64,000 nucleotides of DNA. Origin: Candidatus Poribacteria bacterium. Lineage in GTDB: Bacteria; Poribacteria; WGA-4E; UBA9662. A model generated the notes under the pieces. The model saw only the letters and a list, made by a program, of their open reading frames with translations, did not search any database and had not been told where the DNA came from. The stretch covers positions 1 to 64,000 of the forward strand of contig JASMLX010000006.1 of assembly GCA_030748495.1 (NCBI GenBank), read 5' to 3'. Positions 18,266 through 26,562 of this stretch are shown here, one piece after another. Position 1 is the first letter of the stretch; each line of letters starts with the position of its first letter. A program made the translations under genes and the position numbers.

Positions 18266-18363
18266 GGAGCCTCAGTCGCCAGCAATTAGAAGTCAATGTT
18301 CGCGCAACAACCAATCCTCTACCGGGCGAGGTAATTGACGATTTTCTCCAACAGAGATTTTAA
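18266..18363 (+). pseudogene. Duplicated 3' fragment of the aldo/keto reductase gene
   Basis: The last 32 or so codons are repeated here: RQQLEVNVRATTNPLPGEV and IDDFLQQRF against RQQLESNVRAVSDPLPGEV and IDDFLQQEF at the end of the intact gene. It has no start codon or active site of its own, and it begins exactly where the beta-lactamase fragment on the other strand ends, which marks the duplication junction. Confidence 0.85.
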
Positions 18364-18443
18364 ATTGGCACTGTGCTATATTTGATTTGAAGGGGAAACG
18401 GGATTCCCCTTCAAACTGGAAATCACGTCTCTCTGAAACCAGT

Positions 18444-18478
18444 TAATAAAAAAGCACTCTACGACGACGCAGAGTGCC
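18444..18478 (-). terminator. Intrinsic terminator (duplicate copy)
   Basis: Stem GCACTCT (18454-18460) / AGAGTGC (18471-18477) with the same 10-base loop as the copy at 17142-17178, followed on the minus strand by TTTTTTATT. It would end transcripts of the gene stopping at 18531. Confidence 0.75.
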
Positions 18479-18530
18479 TATGAATGGTGTAAGTAAAATC
18501 GAAAACGACTATTGATATAATTGGCTGGTG

Positions 18531-19232
18531 CTAGTGAGTGTTTCTGATCCGCCCCCATGTGACGGCGAGTTTGTTCGCAGGTTCAACGGCTGTTCCTGAA
18601 GTCAAAGCTTCATTAAAAGTTGGCGTTCCCCCATCATTCCTGAAACATATTACATCGAGGTGGGGGAAAAGCTTAGGATCAGATTCCCTGGCACCGACTC
18701 TCAGATAATTCTTGCCCGCCGCGATGTCAGGGAATGCCCCCCCGTCGTTGCCAGTCGTATTATCTTGCCAATACCATTTGTCGGAATTGTTTATACCATC
18801 GTCATTCCATCGGATCGCGTTGGTAATTATTTCGGGTTTCCATTTGTATGGACGCTCTGAGCTTACCTGCCAATAGAAAGAGTTAAAAGTTGAAGGCACA
18901 CGCATTCGCGCCCATGGAACCCACACTTTGCCATCTGCAGTCGATTCGCCCGCCTTCACATCTACGGGAAACGCAATAACTAGATAGGGTTCTGCGGCAA
19001 GAAATGGGTCGCCCCCATCAGCGCCATAATTGTTATCACCAGGGCTTCCGAAAGCCCTGCCACCTATCGCTTCTGGATCTGCGAATGATATCCACTTATT
19101 CCCTTTCACTTCAACCCCAAATTGACTATCGGCAGGGATATAGTGAGCGACATCAATAAAGATTACCTGAGCGGCGTATCCACATAACCCTGTGGCCATA
19201 AAAATTAAAAGGATAATCAAACGGCACTTCAT
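18531..19232 (-). CDS. Secreted jelly-roll-like protein with C-terminal WG motif
   Basis: The 233-residue product opens with a signal peptide (MKCRLIILLIFMATGLCGYAAQ). The mature part has features of a beta-sandwich binding module: VWVPWARMRVPSTFNSFYWQV, KWYWQDNT, AAGKNYLRVGARESDPKLFPHLDVICF. It ends AVEPANKLAVTWGRIRNTH, the same type of C-terminal motif as the gene at 17203-17931, though the bodies are only distantly alike. AGAGGAG lies about 11 bp before the ATG (plus strand 19244-19250). The gene occupies the middle of duplication copy B, just after a stub of the other gene's signal peptide. No enzymatic motif was seen; a glycan-binding role is plausible. Confidence 0.65.
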   Translation of the reverse strand: MKCRLIILLIFMATGLCGYAAQVIFIDVAHYIPADSQFGVEVKGNKWISFADPEAIGGRAFGSPGDNNYGADGGDPFLAAEPYLVIAFPVDVKAGESTADGKVWVPWARMRVPSTFNSFYWQVSSERPYKWKPEIITNAIRWNDDGINNSDKWYWQDNTTGNDGGAFPDIAAGKNYLRVGARESDPKLFPHLDVICFRNDGGTPTFNEALTSGTAVEPANKLAVTWGRIRNTH

Positions 19233-19265
19233 TCTTACTTTCTCCTCTGAGTAGAAACTTTAATA

Positions 19266-19376
19266 CTATCGCTTTTTTTTAGCGAACTTTTTAGCTTCCA
19301 AGCTAATTTCAGCTACATTCACCGATAAGGCAATCAAGGCGCAACATGCCAGCACAAATATTCTGATGAGTTTCAT
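19266..19376 (-). pseudogene. Signal-peptide stub of the CBM-like gene
   Basis: Thirty-six codons (MKLIRIFVLACCALIALSV, then NVAEISLEAKKFAKKKR) match the start of the intact gene at 17203-17931 (MKPIRMFVLACCALIALSV, then NAAEISWEAEKFAKKKG) and then hit a TAG after a frameshift in an A-run. Homology ends about 15 bp later, right before the Shine-Dalgarno of the next gene (ATG at 19232). It is the 5' remnant left in duplication copy B. Confidence 0.85.
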
Positions 19377-19482
19377 ATAACTTACTTACTCCCTCTGCAA
19401 AGAATTTGTAAATTATGCCCTTAACAATATCACAATTGTATTTTTTGGACAAGCATTATTTTCATTTTTTTACTAGCCCAAC

Positions 19483-20532
19483 TCAAAATTCAAAGAATTG
19501 ATCTCGGAAAGCAAGAATTCGATTGTCTGCCGCACTTGGATGAACCCGGTTGGTAAGCAGGATTTGATACTCCCGCCGCTCCAGATCCAGGCGTAAGGCA
19601 GTACCGGTAAACCCACTATGGTAGAGGGCTCTATCTTTCAAGACAATCCAACCGATACTTCGATTCGCATTCAATCCAGCAGTTCGGAGTTTGGCCATTT
19701 CAGCGGTTGAATCGGCGGATAAAACTTCAGGATCTTCCTTAAGAATTGCCTGGCAGTACAGGCTTAAATCTTTGGTCGTCGAAAATAGTCCGGCATTGCC
19801 AGATATACCACCCAAGTAGTGGGCGTTTTCATCGTGAACCGTTCCGACTAACACTTGATGCCACCAATCCTGTCGCTGGAAACTTTCACCACGTCGTACC
19901 TGGGCATTTTCCAATGTTTCAGTGGCAGCACAACGAGATTGCCAACCCGGTGGCGGGTTGTAGCAGGTATCATTCATACCCAGTGGTTGGAAAATCTGCG
20001 CTTGGGCTAACTGAGCCAGCGGTTGAGCGGTGACCCGTTCGATTAATTTGCCCATCAGGATATAGCCTAAACAGCTGTAGACTACTTTGCTCCCAGTCTC
20101 ATAATCCAGTGGCATGTCACCTAGGTATTCAACCACTTGGGCTGGTGTATGGGTAGATCCATCGACAGCATCATCGGCCTGAGGGTATAGAGCGCGCCAG
20201 GCTGGATAGCCAGATGTATGGGTGAGTAGATCCAGAAGGCGAATCTGCTGATGCTGGATTTCCGGCAGATAAGTGCTCACGGAAGCAAATAGGTCTAATT
20301 GCCCTTGTTTCAACAGTTGCATGGTGAGTGTGCCAACCACAATCGGTTTGGTCAAAGAGGCCAAATCAAAAATGGTATCCAACCGCATGGGGCGTTTTTG
20401 GGGTTCGACCATTCGCAATCCCTGAGCCTGATGATCAATGATTTGTTGCGTATTGCCAATCAGGGCCACGGCACCCGGAAAAATGCCTTCTGAAACGCCT
20501 TCGGCTAATAGTTGGTGTTTTATCTTCGTCAT
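19483..20532 (-). CDS. Serine beta-lactamase/esterase (class C-like, beta-lactamase superfamily)
   Basis: The 349-residue protein belongs to the serine beta-lactamase-like superfamily (class C beta-lactamase, DD-peptidase and EstB-type esterase). Motif 1 is S-L-T-K in FDLASLTKPIV near residue 60. The Tyr motif appears as YSCLGY in VVYSCLGYILMG near 155, where most members have Tyr-x-Asn, so Asn is replaced by Cys. The third motif is HSGFTG near 305. HTSGYP and LGMNDT are also typical. No signal peptide is seen, so a cytoplasmic esterase or peptidase is more likely than a secreted beta-lactamase. The 3' end is duplicated at 18043-18265. Confidence 0.8.
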   Translation of the reverse strand: MTKIKHQLLAEGVSEGIFPGAVALIGNTQQIIDHQAQGLRMVEPQKRPMRLDTIFDLASLTKPIVVGTLTMQLLKQGQLDLFASVSTYLPEIQHQQIRLLDLLTHTSGYPAWRALYPQADDAVDGSTHTPAQVVEYLGDMPLDYETGSKVVYSCLGYILMGKLIERVTAQPLAQLAQAQIFQPLGMNDTCYNPPPGWQSRCAATETLENAQVRRGESFQRQDWWHQVLVGTVHDENAHYLGGISGNAGLFSTTKDLSLYCQAILKEDPEVLSADSTAEMAKLRTAGLNANRSIGWIVLKDRALYHSGFTGTALRLDLERREYQILLTNRVHPSAADNRILAFRDQFFEF

Positions 20533-20656
20533 CGGTTCAGCATAGAGGAGTCCGTTGGTTTTGTCAAGATTTATTTTGGCTGACAGGTAAAAGTCCTTGA
20601 CCTGATCGGCGATTTAGGGCAAAATGAGCCTACTCTTGTCAAATTAGAGAGATCGT

Positions 20657-21472
20657 ATGATAGAACAAGATTTTCGGGATCATATACTGAGAATTCAACT
20701 TGACGGTTATACCGTCTTACCGAACCTTCTAACAGGTGAAGAGTGCGACGAGGCCAGACAACAACTGGATCGCCTAGCGACGGAAGCGGAGTGTCAGCCG
20801 GGTGCCTCGGTAGGAGGGCTCAATAATCTGTTCAACAAGGCCAGAGTGTTTGAGCGAATCTACCAATTGACTGATCTTTTACGAGTTCTTCGCTATTTTT
20901 TGGGAGAAGATGCGGTATTGAGCGGTGCTTACGGCAGTATTCGTCTACCGGGTGCTAAAGCTGGGGGATTGCATTCCGACGGCTCACAAACAGGTCACAA
21001 CCGTGCCTTATCCGAAGCTGATAATGGACGACGAATCACCAGTCATGTTCTAGGACTAAATGTGATTTTCTGTATCAGCGATTTTACGCAAACTAATGGG
21101 GCTACCCACTTTATTCCAGGTAGTTTCCAATATGATAGCTTCAGGCCACCACCTCCCCCGATCCCAGGGCTGGTGATTGCTGAGGCCACACGTGGATCGG
21201 CTTTGGTCTTTAACTACAACACCTGGCATGGTGCTTCTGAAAACCGGGGTCAAGAGAATCGATATGCCATTCTAAGCCCGTGGCGACGGCAATGGTTGCG
21301 ACCGGAAAATGAACTGTCGCGAATAGTCGACCCGGAGGTGCTGGAACGGGCTGGTGAAAACGGGAAGAAGGTTTTCGGTATCAGCGCCTTGCCCCCCTAC
21401 CTCGAAGCCTGGCAATGGGATCGCCCTACTGGCGGGCCCAAACCCGGGTGGGAACACCTACGGAGGGGTTAA
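20657..21472 (+). CDS. Phytanoyl-CoA dioxygenase family protein (PhyH)
   Basis: The 271-residue protein has the Fe(II)/2-oxoglutarate double-stranded beta-helix of the PhyH family. The 2-His-1-carboxylate set is visible as H-x-D in GGLHSDGSQT (near residue 113) and the distal His in NTWHGASENRG (near 195), followed by Arg in RYAILS. ATHFIPGSF and SALVFNYNTWHG are typical. Such proteins hydroxylate small molecules; the substrate cannot be predicted. AGAGAG precedes the ATG. The next gene starts 4 bp after the stop, suggesting cotranscription. Confidence 0.82.
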   Translation: MIEQDFRDHILRIQLDGYTVLPNLLTGEECDEARQQLDRLATEAECQPGASVGGLNNLFNKARVFERIYQLTDLLRVLRYFLGEDAVLSGAYGSIRLPGAKAGGLHSDGSQTGHNRALSEADNGRRITSHVLGLNVIFCISDFTQTNGATHFIPGSFQYDSFRPPPPPIPGLVIAEATRGSALVFNYNTWHGASENRGQENRYAILSPWRRQWLRPENELSRIVDPEVLERAGENGKKVFGISALPPYLEAWQWDRPTGGPKPGWEHLRRG

Positions 21473-21476
21473 CAGT

Positions 21477-23888
21477 TTGATCACGTCTAGGAGTTATCGT
21501 CTACTGCCGATGGGGCTAATTATAGCAATGATCCTCTTTGCCGGATTGACTTGGATTGGATGTAGCGAGGATGAGGAGATCCCGATCCCGGCAACCCCCG
21601 TCAATGTTCAAGCCGAAATTGGCCTGGATCATGTACAACTGCGATGGGAGATGCCGGAACCGTCTAGTCGCAAGCAAACTTTTCAGATCTACCGACTGAT
21701 TGAATCCGAAAACGAATTGCAACCAATTGCTACCATTGATCAAAGCCACTACAAAGATTTTTCGGCAGTACCGGATACCAGCTACTTTTATCAGGTTTCA
21801 ACAGTCGAAGAAACCAGTGATGGTGAAAAGACCGAAGGAGAAAAATCGTCTCCGATCCGTATCGATTTTTTCCTGCCTAAACTGTCTGTTGAGCCAGCCA
21901 AGCTCGACTTTGGTCAATCTGCCAGCCAAGCCAAATTTCGCCTTGGAAATCAGGGCCGGGCTATCCTCCACTGGACAGCATTCGAAGTGGTAGATTGGCT
22001 GACGCTAGACTTAACGAAAGGGACGATTGAACCGAACCAATCGCAGGTCGTAACGGCTACCGTCCAGCGTAATCTATCTCCCGACCGCTATCAAGCTAAT
22101 CTGAACGTCAGAGTCACTGGAGCCGGTTCGATTACCATTCCCATTTTTCTAGAAGTAGTCGCCGAGCCCAAACTGTGGATCAGCAGTTCGCAAATCCAGT
22201 TTGGTTACACCGAAACCGGTAAAGACCTGATGCTGAAAAACAGTGGAACCGGCACATTGGAATGGGCGCTGATCAGTCCGGAAAATTGGTTGGTCATCGA
22301 GCCCGCAACAGGACGTCTAGAGACCGGAACAACAACCGTTCGTCTTGCTGTAGACCGACGAACCTTAAATCCCGGTCAAGCCAATACGACACTTACGCTT
22401 TCAACCGGTACTGGGGAGGTAGTTCCGATCTCGGTTAGCGTCAACACTGCGATCTCAATTTTAGGACTCTCTGCTACTACAATCGATTTTGGGATTGACA
22501 ATCAACGCTTGACGGTCACACTAAGTAATGTTGGCCAGGCCAAACTCTCCTGGAAAGTAAACCGTCCACCGCATTGGATGCGTGTAATTCCCTCCTCCGG
22601 TACCCTTATGCCGGAACAATCGACAGCGGTCCGCCTAACCGTCGACCGTAGTTTACTCGCCGCTGGACAACATCAATTGCAGGTGGAGTTTACAGGGGAT
22701 TCTAATTCGCAGCAACTTGAGATCGCTGTGCAACGACAAGGTAAAATCTTCGGTCTGGTTCAGGATGGGCGAACAAGCCAACCCCTGGCCCAAGCCGAGA
22801 TCTATCTCCGACCTTACCAAACTGAAAGTAGTCCGGACGGAAAGTTTGTGCTGCCTTTTGATCAAGAAGGCGACTATACCCTAGATATCACTGCCCGTCA
22901 GTATATAGGTCGAAGTGCTGACCTCAAGACCGAGTTTGGCCAAGCTAAAATAACGGTGGATCTAAGCCCGATCCCTCAACTTTCGACCCGAATTGTGGCG
23001 GGTAAACACCTGTCTCACCCGATCCGGGTTGCCTTTGCGGGGCAATCCGCTTACATCTCCAACGAAATCCAAGACCCACGCGTAACTGTTGTTGACCCAC
23101 GAGGGGCGGCCTCCAGTATTCGTATCGACCCGCAAGAAAACGATCCGGATGGTGAGCACCCGGTCGGTATTGCCGTCGCCGGGAATAAAATTTATCTAGC
23201 TCTATCAGACATCGATAAGATAGCCGTCGTCGAGGCTAACAGTGGACGGGAAACGCATCGTTTTACCGTCGGCGACTATCCGGTGGAATGTGTTGCTTCC
23301 ACCAATGGTCGTTGGCTCTACGTCAGTTTGCAACGCGAAAACAGGATCGCTGTTGTCGACTTGACTATCCCGGCACGGGTCTCACGGATTATCGTCGGTT
23401 CTCAGCCGGGTAGACTGTTGATCAGAGAGAACATTCTCTATGTCTGCAACTATGGTGATGGAACGGTCTCTGCTATTGATCTGGGGCGTCGGAAGGAGAT
23501 CCTTCGTATCAGGGTCGGTCAACAACCCACCAGCCTCTCGATTGCTCCTCGAGGTCGATACCTTTATGTGATTAATTCGCCATCTAACGATTTGTCCCTG
23601 ATTGATCTCAGAACTCATCGAGAAGTAGCACGGACCAGGGTTTCGACTTCACCCATTGATGTATCGGTAGCCAGCGAATCCAGTGGACGGGAACTGGCTT
23701 ATGTGGGGGATAGAAACGGGACCATTCAGATTTTTGAAATCATCGGCTATCAGGCAAAGCCAGAACTGGTGCCACAGGTTCGATTAGAGACAGGCTCATC
23801 GATCCAACAGTTGCAGTTTAATCCAGAACAACAACGATTGATAGTGCTTGGCAAGCGGCAGATTGCTATTTTCACCTATGACCGCTAA
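21477..23888 (+). CDS. Large lipoprotein: Fn3-like, three BACON-like domains, CarboxypepD_reg-like, YVTN propeller
   Basis: I start it at TTG 21477 because GGAGGGG (21462-21468) lies 8 bp upstream and a basic N terminus (MITSRSYRLLP) leads into a hydrophobic stretch ending LTWIGC, a lipoprotein-like signal; the ATG at 21510 is an alternative. In the roughly 800-residue product the order is: a fibronectin-III-like domain (PATPVNVQAEIGLDHVQLRW to YFYQVSTVEE); three BACON/ASH-like repeats, each with a D/Q-F-G start and a W-L/M...P-x-x-G-x-L core (LDFGQSASQ, IQFGYTETG, IDFGIDNQ); a carboxypeptidase-regulatory-like domain (KIFGLVQDGRTSQPLAQAEI); then YVTN-type propeller blades (KIYLALSDIDKIAVVEANSG, RWLYVSLQRENRIAVVDL, RYLYVINSPSNDLSLIDL). 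It is probably a surface adhesion or glycan-binding protein. It overlaps the Smr gene. Confidence 0.75.
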   Translation: MITSRSYRLLPMGLIIAMILFAGLTWIGCSEDEEIPIPATPVNVQAEIGLDHVQLRWEMPEPSSRKQTFQIYRLIESENELQPIATIDQSHYKDFSAVPDTSYFYQVSTVEETSDGEKTEGEKSSPIRIDFFLPKLSVEPAKLDFGQSASQAKFRLGNQGRAILHWTAFEVVDWLTLDLTKGTIEPNQSQVVTATVQRNLSPDRYQANLNVRVTGAGSITIPIFLEVVAEPKLWISSSQIQFGYTETGKDLMLKNSGTGTLEWALISPENWLVIEPATGRLETGTTTVRLAVDRRTLNPGQANTTLTLSTGTGEVVPISVSVNTAISILGLSATTIDFGIDNQRLTVTLSNVGQAKLSWKVNRPPHWMRVIPSSGTLMPEQSTAVRLTVDRSLLAAGQHQLQVEFTGDSNSQQLEIAVQRQGKIFGLVQDGRTSQPLAQAEIYLRPYQTESSPDGKFVLPFDQEGDYTLDITARQYIGRSADLKTEFGQAKITVDLSPIPQLSTRIVAGKHLSHPIRVAFAGQSAYISNEIQDPRVTVVDPRGAASSIRIDPQENDPDGEHPVGIAVAGNKIYLALSDIDKIAVVEANSGRETHRFTVGDYPVECVASTNGRWLYVSLQRENRIAVVDLTIPARVSRIIVGSQPGRLLIRENILYVCNYGDGTVSAIDLGRRKEILRIRVGQQPTSLSIAPRGRYLYVINSPSNDLSLIDLRTHREVARTRVSTSPIDVSVASESSGRELAYVGDRNGTIQIFEIIGYQAKPELVPQVRLETGSSIQQLQFNPEQQRLIVLGKRQIAIFTYDR

Positions 23889-24189
23889 GCCGATAACTAC
23901 AGACTCAGAACAACCGGACCAGGAGATACAGATCTCGCCCCTCAACGGAGAGCTAGATCTGCATACCTTTCATCCCGGCGAAATTAATTCGCTGGTTCCC
24001 GAGTATCTGCAAGCCTGTTTGGAGAAAGGAATTCGACAGGTTCGGGTTGTGCACGGTAAAGGTACAGGAACCTTAAGACGGACGGTTCATGCCATTCTGG
24101 CACGCCAGCCATCGGTGGCACACTTTCGGCTTGCGGGTCAGCAAGAAGGGGGTTGGGGGGCAACCATCGTTTACCTAAATCAACCTTAA
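23878..24189 (+). CDS. Smr-domain protein
   Basis: The ATG at 23878 overlaps the stop of the preceding lipoprotein gene by 11 bp (tATGaccgctaa), implying translational coupling. The 103-residue product is essentially one Smr domain (as at the C terminus of MutS2): ELDLHTFHPGEINSLVPEYL with the L-D-L-H motif, VRVVHGKGTGTLRRTVHAIL with the H-G-x-G-x-G-x-L-R motif, and GWGATIVYL at the end. Smr domains bind or nick branched DNA or RNA. Pairing with a lipoprotein gene is probably incidental to function. Confidence 0.85.
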   Translation: MTAKPITTDSEQPDQEIQISPLNGELDLHTFHPGEINSLVPEYLQACLEKGIRQVRVVHGKGTGTLRRTVHAILARQPSVAHFRLAGQQEGGWGATIVYLNQP

Positions 24190-24401
24190 ACTGGCCTTCG
24201 ATCCTGTGGATGTAGGTGCCGGCCTTCTCGTTTGAAGTCATTTCGGAATAGTTGATAGTGCAAATTATCAACTTCTAATTCTCTAAATTCACATATGGTA
24301 AGTAACATGCAAGTAAAACGTAAGTTTCAGGTGCTGTTTTGGAACAGACAAACTTAAACCATTTAACTAAGCATAATTTTAGGAAAAGAGGAGATGAAAC
24401 C

Positions 24402-25406
24402 ATGTTGAAAGCTGGCGTTATTGGCTGTGGAGGGCGTGGACGAGCGCATGCTCAAGGGTATCAGTTATCACCTGAAGTCGAAATCGTCGCTTGTGCCGAT
24501 CCGATTGACGATAGTCGCGAAGCCTTTATAGAGCAGTTCGAGGTGGAAAGAGGGTACGCCGATTACCGGGAGATGTTGGAGAAAGAGGACCTCGATTTTG
24601 TCAGTGTTTGTACCTGGATTCGCCTGCATACCGAAATGATCGTCGATACCGCCAATAGCGGAATCAAAGCCATTCACGCGGAGAAGCCGATGGCACCGAC
24701 CTGGGGTGAGGCAAAAAAACAGTGTCAGGCCTGTGATGACAACGATGTTATCATTACCTTTTGTCATCAACGCCGGTTTAGCGCACCTTTTGTCAAAGCC
24801 AAGCAATTGGCTCATGACGGCACCATCGGTGATCTGATTCGGGTCGAGGGCAATTGTCCCAACCTGTTAGATTGGGGAACACACTGGTTTGACATGTTTT
24901 TCTTCTACAATAATGACGAGCCTGCCGAATGGGTAATGGGTCAGATTGATGGCAGTAGCACCCACGACGTATTTGGTGTACCAGTCGAGGCGGGTGGTCT
25001 GTCACTGATTCGGTGGAAGAACGGACTGGAAGGTTTGCTAGCTACCGGTAGCACTGGATTGCAGGGAGTCGGCAATCGGCTGGTTGGGACACACGGTAAA
25101 ATCGAGGTTCACTCCGCAGCCGCACCGATTCGGGTAATGGCACGTGGTGTAGACGACTGGGAGGTACCGGATCTGACCGATGTAGTTGCCACCGGCGGCA
25201 ACGATACATCCCTCTCAGTCTTAGATCTGATTGATGCTGTCAAAACTGGTCGTGAACCAGAGTTAAGTGGCCGCAAAGCTCTTCAAGCCACAGAACTGAT
25301 TTTCGCCACCTATGAATCGAGCCGAATCCGCCGTAAGATTGTCTTGCCGCTCGAAATCGAGGATTCCCCTCTGTTGTCGATGATAGAAAGCGGCCAAGTC
25401 GAATAA
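24402..25406 (+). CDS. Gfo/Idh/MocA family oxidoreductase
   Basis: The ATG at 24402 has AAGAGGAG about 8 bp upstream and gives MLKAGVIGCGGRGRAHAQGY, the N-terminal Rossmann motif of this NAD(P)-dependent family. Further motifs are VACADP, DYREMLEKEDLDFVSVCTWIRLH and IHAEKPMAPTWGEAK with the conserved E-K-P Lys. The C-terminal domain carries GTHWFDMFFFYN with the His often involved in catalysis. At 334 residues the length is normal. The family covers sugar and inositol dehydrogenases; the substrate is unknown. A PhyH-type dioxygenase starts 22 bp downstream in the same direction, so the two may act on one catabolic substrate. Confidence 0.85.
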   Translation: MLKAGVIGCGGRGRAHAQGYQLSPEVEIVACADPIDDSREAFIEQFEVERGYADYREMLEKEDLDFVSVCTWIRLHTEMIVDTANSGIKAIHAEKPMAPTWGEAKKQCQACDDNDVIITFCHQRRFSAPFVKAKQLAHDGTIGDLIRVEGNCPNLLDWGTHWFDMFFFYNNDEPAEWVMGQIDGSSTHDVFGVPVEAGGLSLIRWKNGLEGLLATGSTGLQGVGNRLVGTHGKIEVHSAAAPIRVMARGVDDWEVPDLTDVVATGGNDTSLSVLDLIDAVKTGREPELSGRKALQATELIFATYESSRIRRKIVLPLEIEDSPLLSMIESGQVE

Positions 25407-25428
25407 CCTGCTTACTACAGGGAAATCG

Positions 25429-26313
25429 ATGGATTATCAAGTTTTAACCGCTGATCAGATTGATCATTTCTTGGAGAAAGGGTACATCATCCTTCGAAAT
25501 TGCTTTGAGAATGACCTGGCGGCGGAATGGCGTGAATTGGCTTTTCGGCGATTAGGATACGATCCACAAGACCCTGGTACTTGGGAACAACCGCGCGTTC
25601 ATCTCCCATCGATGAATCGGATTAGCGTCAGAGACTTTGCTCCGGTAGCTTGGACAGCAATTTGTGATCTACTGGGTGGAGAAGAGAGGCTCAACCAACC
25701 CGATTTCCAGTGGGCAGACGGGTTTATCATCAATTTTAATATAGGGGCTGACCGACCTTGGCAGTCTCCATCATCCGAAGTTGGGGGTTGGCATAAGGAT
25801 GGCGACTTCTTCCGACACTTTTTGGATAGCCCGGAGCAGGGCTTACTGACGATCGTAGTTTGGTCGGATATTCAACCCCAAAGTGGTGGAACCTTTGTGG
25901 CGTGCGATTCGGTTAAGCCGGTAGCCCAGCGATTATATCAACATCCTGAAGGGCTGCCGCCCGGTGGCTTTGGTGGGTTGATCGAGCATTGCCGGGATTT
26001 CATCGAAGTTACAGGAGAGGTGGGGGATGTGGTGCTATTGCATCCCTTCATTTTGCACGCCGCCTCACAGAATCCGTCGGGTAGAGCTCGCTTTATTACC
26101 AACCCGCCAGTATCACTCAAAGAGCCGATGAATTTCAACCGGGACAATCCAGACCACTTTTCGCCTGTCGAACAAGCGGTTTTACGCGCCTTAGATCTGT
26201 CCTGTCTCGATTTTCAACTAACTACTGCCAGAGAGCGGATTGTTCCTGAACGGGTCAAGTACCAACAGCAGATATTGGCTGAACAGAAAGCCAGACTCGG
26301 CCTCGTCTCCTGA
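25429..26313 (+). CDS. Phytanoyl-CoA dioxygenase family protein (PhyH), second
   Basis: The 294-residue protein has the iron ligands H-x-D in GGWHKDGDFF (near residue 123) and the distal His in LLHPFILHAASQNPSG (near 205) with a following Arg for 2-oxoglutarate. SGGTFVACDSV is also typical. It is distant from the PhyH protein at 20657-21472 and appears to belong to another subgroup. It follows the Gfo/Idh/MocA gene by 22 bp and probably shares its mRNA. Substrate unknown. Confidence 0.82.
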   Translation: MDYQVLTADQIDHFLEKGYIILRNCFENDLAAEWRELAFRRLGYDPQDPGTWEQPRVHLPSMNRISVRDFAPVAWTAICDLLGGEERLNQPDFQWADGFIINFNIGADRPWQSPSSEVGGWHKDGDFFRHFLDSPEQGLLTIVVWSDIQPQSGGTFVACDSVKPVAQRLYQHPEGLPPGGFGGLIEHCRDFIEVTGEVGDVVLLHPFILHAASQNPSGRARFITNPPVSLKEPMNFNRDNPDHFSPVEQAVLRALDLSCLDFQLTTARERIVPERVKYQQQILAEQKARLGLVS

Positions 26314-26562
26314 AACTATTTGACGCATCTCCGCTAAACCGAAATGTTCGACGAGAGAGGATGACGCAGTAATTGTCCAGAATAGTAATGCCGGTAAGGT
26401 CGTTGAATAATGTGCAAACACAACATATGCATGAAGGGCATCCTCTCTTGTAGGGTATCAGGCCAGTAAGCCGAAATAGGCCAGTAGAAATAACTAGGCG
26501 AAAAAATTAGGTGTTGATTCTCAGCCGACTGTGCTAGAATCATCGGCAATCGCACAAGGAGA
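26314..26562. other. Intergenic with a 9-bp inverted repeat
   Basis: A GAGAGGATG element (starting about 26354) is complementary to CATCCTCTC near 26439-26447, about 80 bases apart, so a long-range hairpin is possible. A weak promoter (TTGATT at 26514, TAGAAT at 26535, 15 bp apart) precedes the lipoprotein gene. Confidence 0.3.

Larger units (their letters stand above)
18266..19706. repeat. Tandem segmental duplication, copy B
   Basis: This second copy keeps the aldo/keto reductase 3' end, the convergent hairpin (18444-18478), a signal-peptide stub of the CBM-like gene (19266-19376) and the beta-lactamase 3' end. Its middle is not homologous to copy A at the base level: a different secreted-protein gene (18531-19232) sits where the body of the first gene should be. 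The copy is therefore a duplication followed by replacement or insertion. Confidence 0.7.
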
